DNA of 64,000 bases from Undaria pinnatifida (GCA_012845835.1 JABAKD010000023.1:26143972-26207971), one strand, 5' to 3'. Counted from the first letter of the stretch, positions 1 through 10,172 are shown. Made by a program: numbers and translations. Notes: generated by a model not told the origin, from the sequence alone.

Positions 1-1474
1 CGCGCGCCGGTGTGCGGATACGTGTTCGGGGATTTGGTTGTGGTTGATAGGCGACTGCAATTTGGCTGGCGTAACAGTCCAGGTTTCTGGTGTTTGTTCT
101 CGTCGGCGTTGGAGCATGCTCACAATAACACCTCTCGCTGCAATGCGGTGTGCAATGACAGTGGTCGCGAGGCCACGTGGCACGTCGTAATGATACCGCC
201 GCGCGAATCGCAAGCGGCAGCGCTGCCGCCGGGCTACGTCGCCCCGCCTGGGCGGGGCGGTGACGTAAACGATCCGTTCTTCGTGCGTTACTATGTAGAT
301 GATGGCGTTTGTGTTGAGGGACAACGGTACAGCTCGGGCGACCGCTGTTTGTGTGCATCGGCGTCTCTGGCGTCCGAACACTTCCGCTTGTTCGGCGATT
401 GTAACCCGACGGACCCTCCCCTCTTGGCGAAGAAAAAGACTTCTCACTGGGACACCCAGTTAGAAGTCTTGGGTTGGGCAATTGACTCGGGAGCAATGAC
501 CATTGCGCTCACTGACACGAAAGTGGCTCAGCTGAGGGCTCTGCTCCTCAAGTGGCCGAGGAACCGTCGGTACGCGTTAGAATCCGAGGTACGGGAGCTG
601 GTTGGGAAGTTATTGTACGCCAGCGAGGTGGTGCGGCCGGGCAAGTTTTTCGTGCGCCGTATGCTGAACATGCTTGGTCTGCCCCCCGTGAAGCGGTGGC
701 AGGAGAAATTTGGGGGTGGCGGCCAGCGGTCCCGAAGACCGGGCCGTCTACCCCTCGGCCCAGAGTTTCACGCTGACATTGGGTTCTGGAAGTTGATGGT
801 GAGCGAGGAACTTGCACTACCGTTGTCCTCGCCGCTGTATACTCGTTTCCTACAGCGCCACTCTCGTACGCTAGTGTCAGACGCGTCGGGGACGGCCGTG
901 GGAGGCTACTGCTTGGAGACAGGGGCATGGTGGCGGTTTGAGGTAGACCAGGACGCAAAATCTCGTTTGAGCCAACGTGTCAAGGACCACAACGATCTGT
1001 CCATCAACGTCCTTGAATTGTTGGGGATGGTAATCACGGCTTGGATGTTTGTCGTTGGCGCTGGATCACAGCCTAGGTTCGAGGGCGAAAACGTGTTGAT
1101 GTTGGGGCGATAACATGTCCGCGGTACATTGGGTAGGAAAATGTCGGGGGGGGACTGAGCCGAGGTCTGGGGCTCTGATGCGTATGCTAGGATGCTTGGA
1201 AATGCGTAGTGGGTGGTGCTTTGGGGCGAAACATGTGAAAGGAATTGCGAATACGCTGGCCGACGGTATTTCTCAGTGGGAACGAATCGATGGTAACAGA
1301 CACCTTCACGAATCTCGCCCGGACATTACATGGCAGGAACAGGACCTGGGGGAGACGGGGAGGGCCCTATGTACAGGGATAGTGGCGTCCAGTACATCCG
1401 CGGGTCAGTTGCGGAGTCATCTGAGCGCACTTACGCGTCAGGTTTCAGATCTTGGAATAAATTTCGCGGGTTGA
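1..1474 (+). pseudogene. Reverse transcriptase/RNase H fragment of element 1, frameshifted
   Basis: The reading starts before the window and runs to 1113. It contains the RT stretch FGWRNSPGFW, the catalytic YVDD box (about 292-303) and the DIRS-type RNase H motifs SDASGTAVGG and NVLELLGM. The expected RGDN box is broken at about 1100-1113, where the frame ends in MLGR-stop. The homologous protein resumes in another frame (to 1474) with DNMSAVHWV and the last RNase H motif LADGISQ. One small indel near 1105 explains this. Compared with the intact ORF2 of element 2, the order and spacing of motifs is the same, but the proteins are clearly diverged, so this is a different family member and not a recent copy. 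The 3' end overlaps the recombinase gene by about 145 bases. Confidence 0.88.
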
Positions 1475-2473
1475 CGAGCGCCGTTTTGTATTTTTCGGAA
1501 GACACCCCCAAGAGTGATATGGTATGGGCGCTGGTAGACTTTGCGGCTTGGTGTTGCGCGTCGGAAGGCAATAAAGTCGGTACGATTAAAAGTAAGATAG
1601 CGGCGGTGCAATATTTCCATCGCGTGAAGATAGGCAGGGAGCTCCCGACTAAATCGCCCCTGCTGGAACGCGTTTTCAGCGGGATATCGCGGGCACATGC
1701 AGTAGCGGGTACGGAGAAGCGGGTGCGCCGCCCGGTGTCATGGGAAATGTTGTTGGACGGGGAGACATTGATACTGTCCTGGGGCAGTGGCGGCCGAATC
1801 CTTTGGTTGTGTCTGGCATTGGGGTATTTTTTTGATGACGCGATCCGACGAATTATTTGCGACAGACGCCGGCGTGGCGCACCAGGTGCATTGTTTGACT
1901 AGGGGGGACGTTGCGTTTTACTCAGGTGGGGAGCAGTTGCCCTTTTTGCGGTGGCGGGAGGCGCGTACGGTAGAGATTCGTTTTCGCGGTCAAAAAGGGG
2001 ACCAGCTTCAAGCAGGCGACGTGCTAGTACGAATACGAGACGCTGTTCGGGGCTTGGGCTCGAGCTTGCGCGAAGGGGGTGGAGCCGTGGCGCTGCTTGT
2101 GGAATTGTTGTCTATTCACCCTAACTTGCCGAGTTCGGCGCCGTTAGCGTCTTTCCGCGAACCGGGACGGGTAGCAGTGTGGAGCTACGGGCAAGCACTC
2201 CGGGCGTTGCGAGAGGTAGTGGCAAAGTCGAGGCAAGACCCAGCGGAATTTGCACTACACTCGCTCCGGATCGGGGGCGCGTCGCGCTTGGCGGCAGGGG
2301 GGGGGTTGTCAGAACGGGTGATACAGAGAGAAGGGAGGTGGAAATCGGATGCGTATAAGGTGTATACTCGTAGTAATATAGAGGATTCGGGACAAGTGTC
2401 ACGAAAACTAGCTCGACAGGACAGGTGTCCCCAAAGAGAGCCGGGACAAGGGACGGAGTGGGGCCATAAATAA
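1330..2473 (+). pseudogene. Tyrosine recombinase of element 1, frameshifted
   Basis: The first part (1330 to about 1830) matches the N-terminal and early catalytic region of the element 2 recombinase, for example SSERTYASGF and AAVQYFHR. At a run of seven T residues (about 1829-1835) the frame goes into an unrelated tail ending at 1902. The homologous protein continues in the next frame (1787-2473) with TRSDELFA, ALHSLRIGGASRL and GRWKSDAYKVYTRS. The catalytic H-x-x-R, the W and the final Y are all still present in that second frame. A one-base slip in the T run is the simplest cause. Such enzymes insert a circular DNA intermediate without target-site duplication, but this copy cannot make a complete protein. 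Confidence 0.87.
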
Positions 2474-2504
2474 ACAGTCATTTGGACTAGCCTCGTGGGT
2501 GGAG

Positions 2505-2727
2505 GAGTTGGATGGTATAGTACCATCTTGGGGGTCTCGGCTGTCCGAGACTGTGTTTTGGCAGTAGGACTGATCGGAGTTAAGGGGAGGGAAACAAGGG
2601 TGTATTGCCTGGCACGAGGAAATACCGCAGAAACGGGTTGCTGCGGTAGACGTGCCAGGCATGGGAAGTTTCCCTCCCAAACGTCACAGATACTAATGAT
2701 GAACCAATTCGAAAGATAAACAACAAA
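2505..2727 (+). repeat. Split direct repeat B1 of element 1, with a nested stem-loop
   Basis: This block recurs almost unchanged at 12979-13202 in the same orientation and sits just after the recombinase gene, as a B1 repeat should. It holds a nested hairpin: GGGAGGGAAAC (2585-2595) pairs with GTTTCCCTCCC (2668-2678), TGCCTGGCACG (2606-2616) with CGTGCCAGGCA (2651-2661), and TACCGCAG with CTGCGGTA around a small loop. Confidence 0.75.
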
Positions 2728-2879
2728 GTGGAAGATTGGGTCGCAGACGCAATCTGGATTTTGTTGGAAAGTGAGAATTGAGGTGTTCTTCCATGATTGG
2801 TTATCGTGACGTATTGTACCGAGGACACAGTCAACCTTTGAGCAGTCTTCTCCTTGCTGCTGTGGTGGGAGTATACAAT

Positions 2880-3103
2880 TTAATATATTCAAATTCATTT
2901 CGAATATGGAGTTTGTGCAATTTGAGGAGGCAAGAATGTGGAAGGGGAGAGGGGTTGTATTATAGTGGAAGGCTTTCGGTGAAAGTGCCGTGGGAGCTCG
3001 ACACTTCCATGCAAGCAGCGAAACGAACTGCAGAGCAACACGCAGACGCAAGGGGAGGTGCAGCGAGCATCGGTTTCGTATTTCGGGTTTGATCGTTTTT
3101 TCG
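2880..3103 (+). repeat. Terminal split direct repeat A1 of element 2
   Basis: The stretch from TAATATATTCAAATTC to GATCGTTTTTTC matches 8946-9169 with only a few substitutions. It ends eight bases before the ORF1 ATG at 3112, so it probably carries the promoter and 5' leader. No TATA box or start site can be assigned from sequence alone. Confidence 0.85.
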
Positions 3104-3111
3104 CGGGCAAG

Positions 3112-4035
3112 ATGAGCAACGCAGGCAAGCGACGGGCTCGCTTATTTGCGGCGAATGAGGACGACACAGGCCGCAACCGCGAAGAAGCAAGGGCCAGCAA
3201 CAGCGAGGGAAGGGGAGGTGAAGAGGAGAAAGACGGAGAGGGCACCATCAGCACCGAGGGAGAGGATCCCGGAGCAGGCTCGGGCACGGGCTCCGGCAGC
3301 GGCGTAGCTCGAGTCGACGAGCCGCTAGGAAGCAGCGGCAGCAGGCAGACGCCAGCTGAGCAGCTGCTGGAAGCCGTTTTGCTGCTCACAAAAGTCTTGC
3401 AACAACAGCCAGCGCAGCAGCAACCAGCACAACAGCCGCAACAGCAGCAGCAGCAGGCACCTCTCGTTCCGCAACAGCAACAACACCTAGCAGCACCCCC
3501 GGGTGGGCCCGCAGTACAGCAGCAACTCCAGCAGCAGCAACACCTCCAACCAGCACCCCCGGCTGAGCCCGCAGCACAGCAGCAGCACGCAGCACAGCAG
3601 CCTCAGCAGATCGAGCCGCAGTTACCACAACAGCCACCGCAGCTGGCAGGACAACACCCCCAGCAGGTAGTCGCCGGGCAGCAGCAGCACGTCATGCAAC
3701 AACCGCCTTACGCACAAGCTCCACACCTTCTGGGCATGCAGTTCCCAGGATGGTGGCAGGGGGGAGGGCCTCCGTTGCAGCCACCGTGGGGTGGCGTGGG
3801 CGGCCAATTTGGGAGCATGGAGCACGCCAGCAGTGTAGAAGCCCGTACCATCTCGGCGGACTCCACCAAGCGAAAAATCAGGATGTGGCAGGAAGCAGGA
3901 GCAGCGGCGATGTTTGTGCTCCGAGGTGGTCTGTTTGTGCTGCCATTGTCGTCTAGCGATTTGTCTCATGTGCTCAGGTTCATCGTCGACCCTAACAAGC
4001 GGCTCATCGACATGATTACTCCCCCGATAGCGTAA
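3112..4035 (+). CDS. ORF1 of element 2: Gln-rich putative Gag-like protein
   Basis: I chose the ATG at 3112 (MSNAGKRR); an in-frame GTG at 3058 lies inside the A1 repeat and is an unlikely start. The product is about 307 residues. It has a basic N terminus, an acidic Glu/Ser/Gly-rich stretch (about residues 20-75), then a long Gln/Pro/Ala-rich middle (about 100-220, with CAG/CAA codons mixed). The C terminus is more ordered (about 250-307), with KRKIRMWQEAGAAAMFVLRGG and LSHVLRFIVDPNKR. No zinc knuckle is visible. Position upstream of RT in a DIRS-order element suggests a Gag-like role in packaging, but that is inferred from place, not from a recognised domain. ORF2 follows after 28 bases. 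Confidence 0.7.
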   Translation: MSNAGKRRARLFAANEDDTGRNREEARASNSEGRGGEEEKDGEGTISTEGEDPGAGSGTGSGSGVARVDEPLGSSGSRQTPAEQLLEAVLLLTKVLQQQPAQQQPAQQPQQQQQQAPLVPQQQQHLAAPPGGPAVQQQLQQQQHLQPAPPAEPAAQQQHAAQQPQQIEPQLPQQPPQLAGQHPQQVVAGQQQHVMQQPPYAQAPHLLGMQFPGWWQGGGPPLQPPWGGVGGQFGSMEHASSVEARTISADSTKRKIRMWQEAGAAAMFVLRGGLFVLPLSSSDLSHVLRFIVDPNKRLIDMITPPIA

Positions 4036-4063
4036 TCGTAATTGACAGGGCGGGCCTCGCCTG

Positions 4064-7000
4064 ATGGCGGGGCCGGACGGCAAGTGGCGCAATGCGGAGG
4101 GTGGAGTTTCGCCGTTCGTGGACACCAGTAAGTCGGTGGGACTGACTGGCGCGCCCCAACCGGGATCGGTGTCGCAAGCGGTGTTCGTGGGTGAGTCGTG
4201 TGACCGTAAATGTGCCGAGTGGGTTCTTGACAGTAGGACAACTTTTACTGACCAGCATAGCGGTGAGAAACGTAGCAACGCTAGAAACGATGGTTGTCAG
4301 TTGCCGGACTCGGTTGGTAACGAGCCGGAACAGAGTGGCGGTAGGGTCACACAGCGTGGCCAGGAGAAAGGTGAGTTGCCGAACCCTGGTAGTTTCGAAA
4401 AAAAAATCAATCACACGGTGCATAATTACTGTGGGCATGGCCAGTCGCCTGTCCGTGATGGTCCCCAGTTGGGACTGTCTAAAAACAATAACGCAAGACA
4501 GATTTACTGTGGGCATGGCCAGTTGCCTGCCTTTGATCGTTCCGAGTCGGAACAGGATAGCAGTAAATCTAGACAGCGTTACCAAGGTCATGGCCAGTTG
4601 CCTGGCCTTGGTCGTGCCCAGTCGGCGCAAGGCTTGCGAGAGTACTCAGAAGCACCGCAGGGGCGGCATGGTCACGAACAGTTGCCGGATCATGAGTCCC
4701 GGGCGGAAAATAAAGTCCAGAGTCATGGCCAGTTGCCTGACGTTGGTCGTGAGCATAGCGGTAAGAAACGTAGCAATGCTAGAAACGATGGTTGTCAGTT
4801 GCCGGACTCGGTTGGTAACGAGCCGGAACAGAGTGGCGGTAGGGTCACACAGCGTTGCCAGGAGAAAGGTGAGTTGCCGAACCCTGGTAGTTTCGAAAAA
4901 AAAATCAATCACACGGTGCATAATTACTGTGGGCATGGCCAGTCGCCTGTCCGTGATGGTCCCCAGTTGGGACTGTCTAAAAACAATAACGCAAGACAGA
5001 TTTACTGTGGGCATGGCCAGTTGCCTGCCTTTGATCGTTCCGAGTCGGAACAGGATAGCAGTAAATCTAGACAGCGTTACCAAGGTCATGGCCAGTTGCC
5101 TGGCCTTGGTCGTGCCCAGTCGGCGCAAGGCTTGCGAGAGTACTCAAAAGCACCGCAGGGGCGGCATGGTCACGAACAGTTGCCGGATCATGAGTCCCGG
5201 GCGGAAAATAAAGTCCAGAGTCATGGCCAGTTGCCTGACGTGGGTCGTGTCCAGTCGGCGCAAGGCTGGCGAGAGTCCTCAAAGGCAACCAACTTAAGCG
5301 AGTACGCAAAAGAAAAATATGTACCCGAGTCGGGGCGACAAGTAGCCCCTTTAGATGGAAAAGAATCGTACTACACTCAAGTTCAGACATGCAATGTAAC
5401 CAACAATGGCAACAGCAGAAAAGCAAAAATCGCTGAGCTGAACGGAAGATGGAATCAAACAAAGGTGTCGATGGCCGCCGAAAACCGCGACCTTGCTAGA
5501 ACGAAACGAGTCATTCGAGAGATGGCAGAAATAGGCACAGAGCTATTACATATACGCGATGGTAGTGTGAGAGACGTGGCTGTTGGAATCGGAGGCACCT
5601 TGGTGTCACCTCCTTTCTCTCTCAGCCAAGTGGAACACTATTTTGGGCTTATTAAGGGCTTCCCAGCAATAACGGAGCTCGTAGACATTATCAAGAATGG
5701 CGTCCCGGTAAAAACATCGGTCACGGACCTCGACCCAACCAGAGCAATGCAGTATGGAAATCACAGCACCGTGGCAGAACACATGGACCTAGTTTGGAAA
5801 AAACTGTATGAAGATATTAGACGAAATCGAGTGCTCGTGTTTGAAAGAGAATCCGCTGCCTCTTTAAAAGGGCTGCGGGTGGCACCTCTGGGGGCGGTGG
5901 TCACACACAAGGTCAGAATCATTAACGACTACTCGTTTGAGGCCGGAGCGGCCAGGGGGGAGAAGGGGGGACTGAACAGAGACACACAAACCGAAGAGGT
6001 ACCAAAATGTCTCTGTGGTGACGCCCTCCCCGCACTTCTAAAGGCTCTAACAGACCTTCGAATAAGGTTCCCCAACCGTCGTATACTGTTGGCAAAGGCA
6101 GACGTAACTGACGCTTTCAGGAATGTTAGAATTGCACCGCACCAGGCACAGAACTTTTGTTACGTGGTAGACGATGTGTTGGTATCGGATTTCAGACTCA
6201 CCTTTGGATGGGCAGCCTCGCCAGGGTACTGGGGCCTCATGGCCGCAGCGGCCGAACACGCCCACTGTAACACTACGGTAAATAGCGCCGTTATCCTACC
6301 AGAAGGAAAGGCCATGATGTCGCACGTCAAAATCGTGAAGCCGTGGGAGAACGGAAGTCCAACCCGGATTCCGACCGGAGTAAGAGTTAACGCGCCGAAA
6401 AGGGGCGGGCCAAGCGAACCGTTTTTAACGTCCGTGTACGTTGATGATTTTATTATGGCCAGCGTGCAGCTCAACGCTTCAGATCAGACAGCCCTCATAG
6501 CGTCGGCTTCTCTCGCATCAGATAACGTAAGATTATTTGGACCAGGCGAAAAAGGTGAAACTCCAATTCTTGCCCCGAAGAAGAGCACGAATTGGAATTC
6601 AACTGTAGATGCTCTCGGTTTTACCATCAACACCCACACCATGCGAATCTCGGTCACTAAGGAAAGGATAGAAGCGATTAGACTACTCCTAGAACTTGAG
6701 TGGCCTAGTGGCAAAACGCATGCAGGCGTGCAGGCCGTTCTCAGCATGGCCGGGAAATTATGGAACCTCACGTATGTAGTCAGAGCGGGAAGATATTTTG
6801 TCTGGCAGCTTTTACGTTTGACCGATCTTCACAAAATAGCTAAGTCGAAAAAACGGACGCGGAGAGTAGTTAAACTGGGCTGGGAGTTTCACAATGATAT
6901 TGCCTCCTGGAAGTGGGCAATCGACCACAACTTGGTTAACGCCGGGGAGTCGCTTGGAGCACCTTTTTACGCACACGTACAACGAACTGCCTTACGACGA

Positions 7001-7588
7001 TACTACTCAGACGCAAGCTTTACTGCAGTCGGGGGGTTTTGCCCAGAGCTCCAGGTGTATTGGAGATACGATCTGAACCACCGGCTGTCCGAGCTTCTGC
7101 GAAAACAGGTGGTGACAAAGGGCGAGGACGCAATAACGATCAACTTGCTCGAACTGTGTGGCATGGTAATGACAGCGTACGTGACACAAGTCCTTTTGAA
7201 CGATAGGCCGAAAACGCCAGGAGATCCAGTACTGTTGAGAGGAGACAACGTGGCAGCAGTGTCGTGGATTAACAGATGTGGAGGATCACGTAATAGACGT
7301 GCGGCCCTAGCCATGAGATTACTGGGTAGACTGGAAATCACGAGCGGTTGGACCCATGACGCAAAACATATTCCCGGTGTGCAGAATGTGGTGGCTGACG
7401 GCATTTCAAGATGGCCAAAAGAACAGATCGCGCGCAACCTGCAGCCCCTCGTACACGGGGAATGGAGAGAGCAAAGTATAGGTCAGAGCGGGTGCGGATT
7501 TTTCGAGACAATTCTACAGCCCAATTTTCCCACAGAGTACATGGATGACGATGTATGGGATGCGATGACACGAACAGCAGAATCATGA
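4064..7588 (+). CDS. ORF2 of element 2: repeat-rich N terminus plus reverse transcriptase and RNase H
   Basis: The protein has 1174 residues from the ATG at 4064. Residues 1 to about 430 are a hydrophilic region of repeats around GHGQLP, made longer by a 498-bp in-frame tandem duplication. RT follows: KVRIINDYSF (about 616), motif A KADVTDAFRN (about 678), FGWAASPGYWG, and the catalytic YVDD at 792-795. The RNase H motifs of the DIRS type come next: SDAS with Asp983, LLEL with Glu1030, RGDN with Asp1061 and VADGISR with Asp1112. All catalytic residues are present and there is no internal stop. It would copy the element RNA into DNA. The stop codon at 7586-7588 overlaps the open recombinase frame (open from 7569), so the two may be linked by a +1 frameshift. 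Confidence 0.93.
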   Translation: MAGPDGKWRNAEGGVSPFVDTSKSVGLTGAPQPGSVSQAVFVGESCDRKCAEWVLDSRTTFTDQHSGEKRSNARNDGCQLPDSVGNEPEQSGGRVTQRGQEKGELPNPGSFEKKINHTVHNYCGHGQSPVRDGPQLGLSKNNNARQIYCGHGQLPAFDRSESEQDSSKSRQRYQGHGQLPGLGRAQSAQGLREYSEAPQGRHGHEQLPDHESRAENKVQSHGQLPDVGREHSGKKRSNARNDGCQLPDSVGNEPEQSGGRVTQRCQEKGELPNPGSFEKKINHTVHNYCGHGQSPVRDGPQLGLSKNNNARQIYCGHGQLPAFDRSESEQDSSKSRQRYQGHGQLPGLGRAQSAQGLREYSKAPQGRHGHEQLPDHESRAENKVQSHGQLPDVGRVQSAQGWRESSKATNLSEYAKEKYVPESGRQVAPLDGKESYYTQVQTCNVTNNGNSRKAKIAELNGRWNQTKVSMAAENRDLARTKRVIREMAEIGTELLHIRDGSVRDVAVGIGGTLVSPPFSLSQVEHYFGLIKGFPAITELVDIIKNGVPVKTSVTDLDPTRAMQYGNHSTVAEHMDLVWKKLYEDIRRNRVLVFERESAASLKGLRVAPLGAVVTHKVRIINDYSFEAGAARGEKGGLNRDTQTEEVPKCLCGDALPALLKALTDLRIRFPNRRILLAKADVTDAFRNVRIAPHQAQNFCYVVDDVLVSDFRLTFGWAASPGYWGLMAAAAEHAHCNTTVNSAVILPEGKAMMSHVKIVKPWENGSPTRIPTGVRVNAPKRGGPSEPFLTSVYVDDFIMASVQLNASDQTALIASASLASDNVRLFGPGEKGETPILAPKKSTNWNSTVDALGFTINTHTMRISVTKERIEAIRLLLELEWPSGKTHAGVQAVLSMAGKLWNLTYVVRAGRYFVWQLLRLTDLHKIAKSKKRTRRVVKLGWEFHNDIASWKWAIDHNLVNAGESLGAPFYAHVQRTALRRYYSDASFTAVGGFCPELQVYWRYDLNHRLSELLRKQVVTKGEDAITINLLELCGMVMTAYVTQVLLNDRPKTPGDPVLLRGDNVAAVSWINRCGGSRNRRAALAMRLLGRLEITSGWTHDAKHIPGVQNVVADGISRWPKEQIARNLQPLVHGEWREQSIGQSGCGFFETILQPNFPTEYMDDDVWDAMTRTAES
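4254..5249 (+). repeat. 498-bp in-frame tandem duplication inside ORF2
   Basis: The segment 4254-4751 is repeated at 4752-5249 with very few substitutions. 498 is divisible by three, so 166 codons were doubled without breaking ORF2. Within each copy there are shorter imperfect repeats encoding GHGQLP-type motifs (DNA core TGGCCAGTTGCCTG), seen about every 20-30 residues. Confidence 0.93.
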
Positions 7589-8696
7589 ACACTTGCTCAA
7601 AGCCCTCCGAGCAGGATCATACGCGGGAGAGGGAGGGAACGAGGACGAGGCGAAAAGACTGGTGGAGACCCTAGCGTTGGCCTCTGTGGGGGGAAGCACG
7701 CAAAAGGTGTACTGGTCTCAATGGAAAACGTGGTGCCGTCTCAGGGCGATAGAAGGGAAGGGGGCGTGGCTGTTAGAAAGAGACGGAGTCGATGCGGCAG
7801 TTACAGAGCTGACGAAATTCATGGCGTTGCGCTGCCTTAGCTTCAAAAACCAGAGTCAGACGATTCGGGGTTACCTAGCAGCGATCAAGTATTTTCACAG
7901 AATGTTTGAGGGTTGGGAATTGCCCACTTCACACTGCATGGTGACAGCAGTAGGGAAAGGAATCGACAGAGCACACGGTAAGTCGGAGGTACGCCCCAAG
8001 GTAAGGAAACCTCTGTCGTGGGAACTGCTAACCAAGGGGAGGGGGTGCGTGGCCGGTGTAGAGACCGAAGGGTGGGTAGTGTGGTGCGGTCTCGCTTTGT
8101 CGTTTCATCTATTGCGCAGAGCCTCGGAAAATTGGGCGTTTGGTAATGGCCTGGTACACCCGGACTTTTGTCTGACGAGAAGGGACTTGTTTTTTTTTGC
8201 GGGAGCGTCGCAACTGGCGTGGGATGACAGGCGCATAGCGGACAGAGTAAAAGTGACGTTCCGCGCGTCCAAGTCAGACAACAAGAGGTTGGGAGCAACG
8301 GTTACCAGGACGAGCGTAACGGTAGGGAAGGATCAAGCGACGAGGGGTGTGAGTGGTTACGGGGCCCTGGAAATAATTCTGGACCTGCTAGACCTTCACC
8401 CCGAATTGAGCGGGTCAGCACCACTCATGCAGACACGCACGGCAAGCGGGTGGAAGGTTATCTCGCGTGCGGTAGCGACGAAGGCCTTGAGGCGGATGGT
8501 CAGTAGTTTGGGGAGAGACCCGACGCAGTACGCCTTACACTCAGGTAGGATTGGTGGGGCTACGCAGTTGGCGGCACAAGGTGCTTCGGACATTCAGATC
8601 CAAAGAGCGGGGAGGTGGAAGTCTCTGGCGTTCATGGTTTACGTAAGAGCGGGAGGGGAGGGGGCAGACTTTGTGTCAGAAGCTCTAACAAGGTAA
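7569..8696 (+). CDS. Tyrosine recombinase of element 2
   Basis: The frame is open from 7569 to the stop ending at 8696. The first candidate start in it is a TTG at 7593; there is no early ATG, which suggests translation by +1 frameshift from ORF2 or by re-initiation. Numbering from 7593, the product has 367 residues. The N-terminal part looks like a SAM-like core-binding domain (KVYWSQWKTW, IRGYLAAIKYFHR). The catalytic domain has LLRRASE (Arg175/176), ALHSGRIGG (His316, Arg319), GRWKS (Trp342 in place of the usual His) and the nucleophile in FMVYVR (Tyr350). This is the R-H-R-W-Y set of phage-integrase-family recombinases. In DIRS-order elements the enzyme inserts circular DNA and replaces the DDE integrase. 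All key residues are intact. Confidence 0.93.
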   Translation, partial: HEQQNHEHLLKALRAGSYAGEGGNEDEAKRLVETLALASVGGSTQKVYWSQWKTWCRLRAIEGKGAWLLERDGVDAAVTELTKFMALRCLSFKNQSQTIRGYLAAIKYFHRMFEGWELPTSHCMVTAVGKGIDRAHGKSEVRPKVRKPLSWELLTKGRGCVAGVETEGWVVWCGLALSFHLLRRASENWAFGNGLVHPDFCLTRRDLFFFAGASQLAWDDRRIADRVKVTFRASKSDNKRLGATVTRTSVTVGKDQATRGVSGYGALEIILDLLDLHPELSGSAPLMQTRTASGWKVISRAVATKALRRMVSSLGRDPTQYALHSGRIGGATQLAAQGASDIQIQRAGRWKSLAFMVYVRAGGEGADFVSEALTR

Positions 8697-8751
8697 GGCG
8701 GGAAGAGAATTAACAAGATAAGTTTCAGAGATATTCGGGCTTGCCCAATGG

Positions 8752-8945
8752 AGAAAAGTGGGGCCAGGGTTTCCGTTTTTCTCGGCGGTACGGGGCCGAA
8801 ACGTAAACGTAGCGGGTTAGCCCGAAGGGTGTTTTTCCATGTTTAGTTCTGGGAGTAGGTTATCCCATTGTACCATGTGGGTGCCTTACAGGCATCATTT
8901 TACTGCGTAAATTAATTCCACAATTCTTGAGCCAAAATATAACAA
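8752..8945 (+). repeat. Split direct repeat B1 of element 2
   Basis: This 194-bp block after the recombinase stop recurs at 12544-12738 in the same orientation with about one substitution. Both copies begin AGAAAAGTGGGGCCAGG and end GCCAAAATATAACAAA. Confidence 0.85.
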
Positions 8946-9169
8946 ATTAATATATTCAAATTCATTTCGAATATGGAGTTTGTGCAATTTGATGAGGCAA
9001 GAATGTGGAAGGGGAGAGGGGTTGTATTATAGTGGAAGGCTTTCGGTGAAAGTGCCGTGGGAGCTCGACACTTCCATGCGAGCAGCGAAACGAACTGCAG
9101 AGCAACACGCAGACGCAAGGGGAGGTGCAGCGAGCATCGGTTTCGTATTTCGGGTTTGATCGTTTTTTC
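8946..9169 (+). repeat. Split direct repeat A2 of element 2
   Basis: It directly follows B1 and matches A1 (2880-3103). After it come about 64 bases including a run of G, then repeat X starts at 9234. Confidence 0.85.
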
Positions 9170-9799
9170 CCCACCGTCCCACCCTAACGCTCAAGAGAGG
9201 GGGGGGGGGGGGCAGTAAGGTTGTTAGTATAATACAAGGGCTTCGCTCGCGGGCGGCTGGGCGCCGCCCGCTACGCTTGCGGAAGGAGGAATAGACATTC
9301 AGTAGAAAGGCGGAAAAGAAGCACAAATGGCGCAACTGGCGACTTGAAAATGCCAAGAGGTCCATATATAGTACAACGGTACAGGATAGAGACGATTATG
9401 ATTATGAGTTTGTTATTATCATCCATTCGCCCAATCCATGATGGGCAAGTCGGAGGACTTCCTTGGCATATCCTTCCACCTCTCAGGTAGCGCCTATGTA
9501 GGTCCTGCACACTTCAATAGCTCTCTCTCTAAGTCGATCATCAACAATAAATTATCGCAGTGCATAAACACCAGGCACGCGCTTGTCAAGGATAGAGACA
9601 GGAAAACTACAACTTAAGATGTAAAGGAGCGCAGTGCCAAAAAAAACATGCTGGAAGCAGGAACTTGAACGCACACACCGCAAACATGTGAAGTACATTT
9701 GTATTCCTGAAAGACGAAGAGCACGCATTTAGGCATAGTTCTCAAAAAACGATGCTGGTATAATAAACCACAACTTAACGTTCTATAAAGAACGTGCTG

Positions 9800-9946
9800 T
9801 CAACATTGCTTCCGAAGGAGCATGCAGGCTTGCTTGGACTCTTCCTCCTCAGCGGAGGTACCCAGCACCTTGCACTCTTGTTTTTTGTCGATGGTCTTGT
9901 GGATCTGTCCACAAACGTTGAAGCAGGGCGGGAGAACGTCGATAAG
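9800..9946 (-). pseudogene. Captured terminal exon, Cys-rich, in X copy 1
   Basis: On the minus strand this reads LIDVLPPCFNVCGQIHKTID and ends AEEEESKQACMLLRKQC before a TGA at 9800-9802. Codon use is GC-rich at third positions, unlike the AT-rich DNA around it. It is repeated at 13780-13926. The left splice boundary is not clear. It lies downstream, in the sense direction, of the exon at 10555-10722, so both may come from one gene. The family is not recognised. Confidence 0.5.
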
Positions 9947-10172
9947 TGTCAAGGAATTAGTGGGGTATTAGTCCGTTTGACCACTTGCACAGGTTAACCA
10001 ATAGCTTACCCAAACTAAGCCTTATAACACTCTCCCCCCCTTAAACGGCGGGATAGAAGGTCGGCCGTATATACGGGCGGACCTGTCATTTATCCAAGCC
10101 GTTTCATTTCCTGGGTAAGCCGGGGAGAGTATTTTTCAAGTTCGCCATGGGAAAATCTGAAAAAGTTTATTA

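Noticed and set aside
548-958. Minus-strand frame opposite the RT gene of element 1
   Set aside because: It is a mirror of the GC-rich RT coding strand with no domain of its own.
4191-5297. Second long frame over the ORF2 repeats
   Set aside because: The internal 498-bp duplication keeps all frames open; only the ORF2 frame leads into RT.
3112-8696. LTR retrotransposon (Gypsy or Copia)
   Set aside because: There is a tyrosine recombinase and no DDE integrase or aspartic protease, and the repeats are split direct repeats and not simple LTRs.
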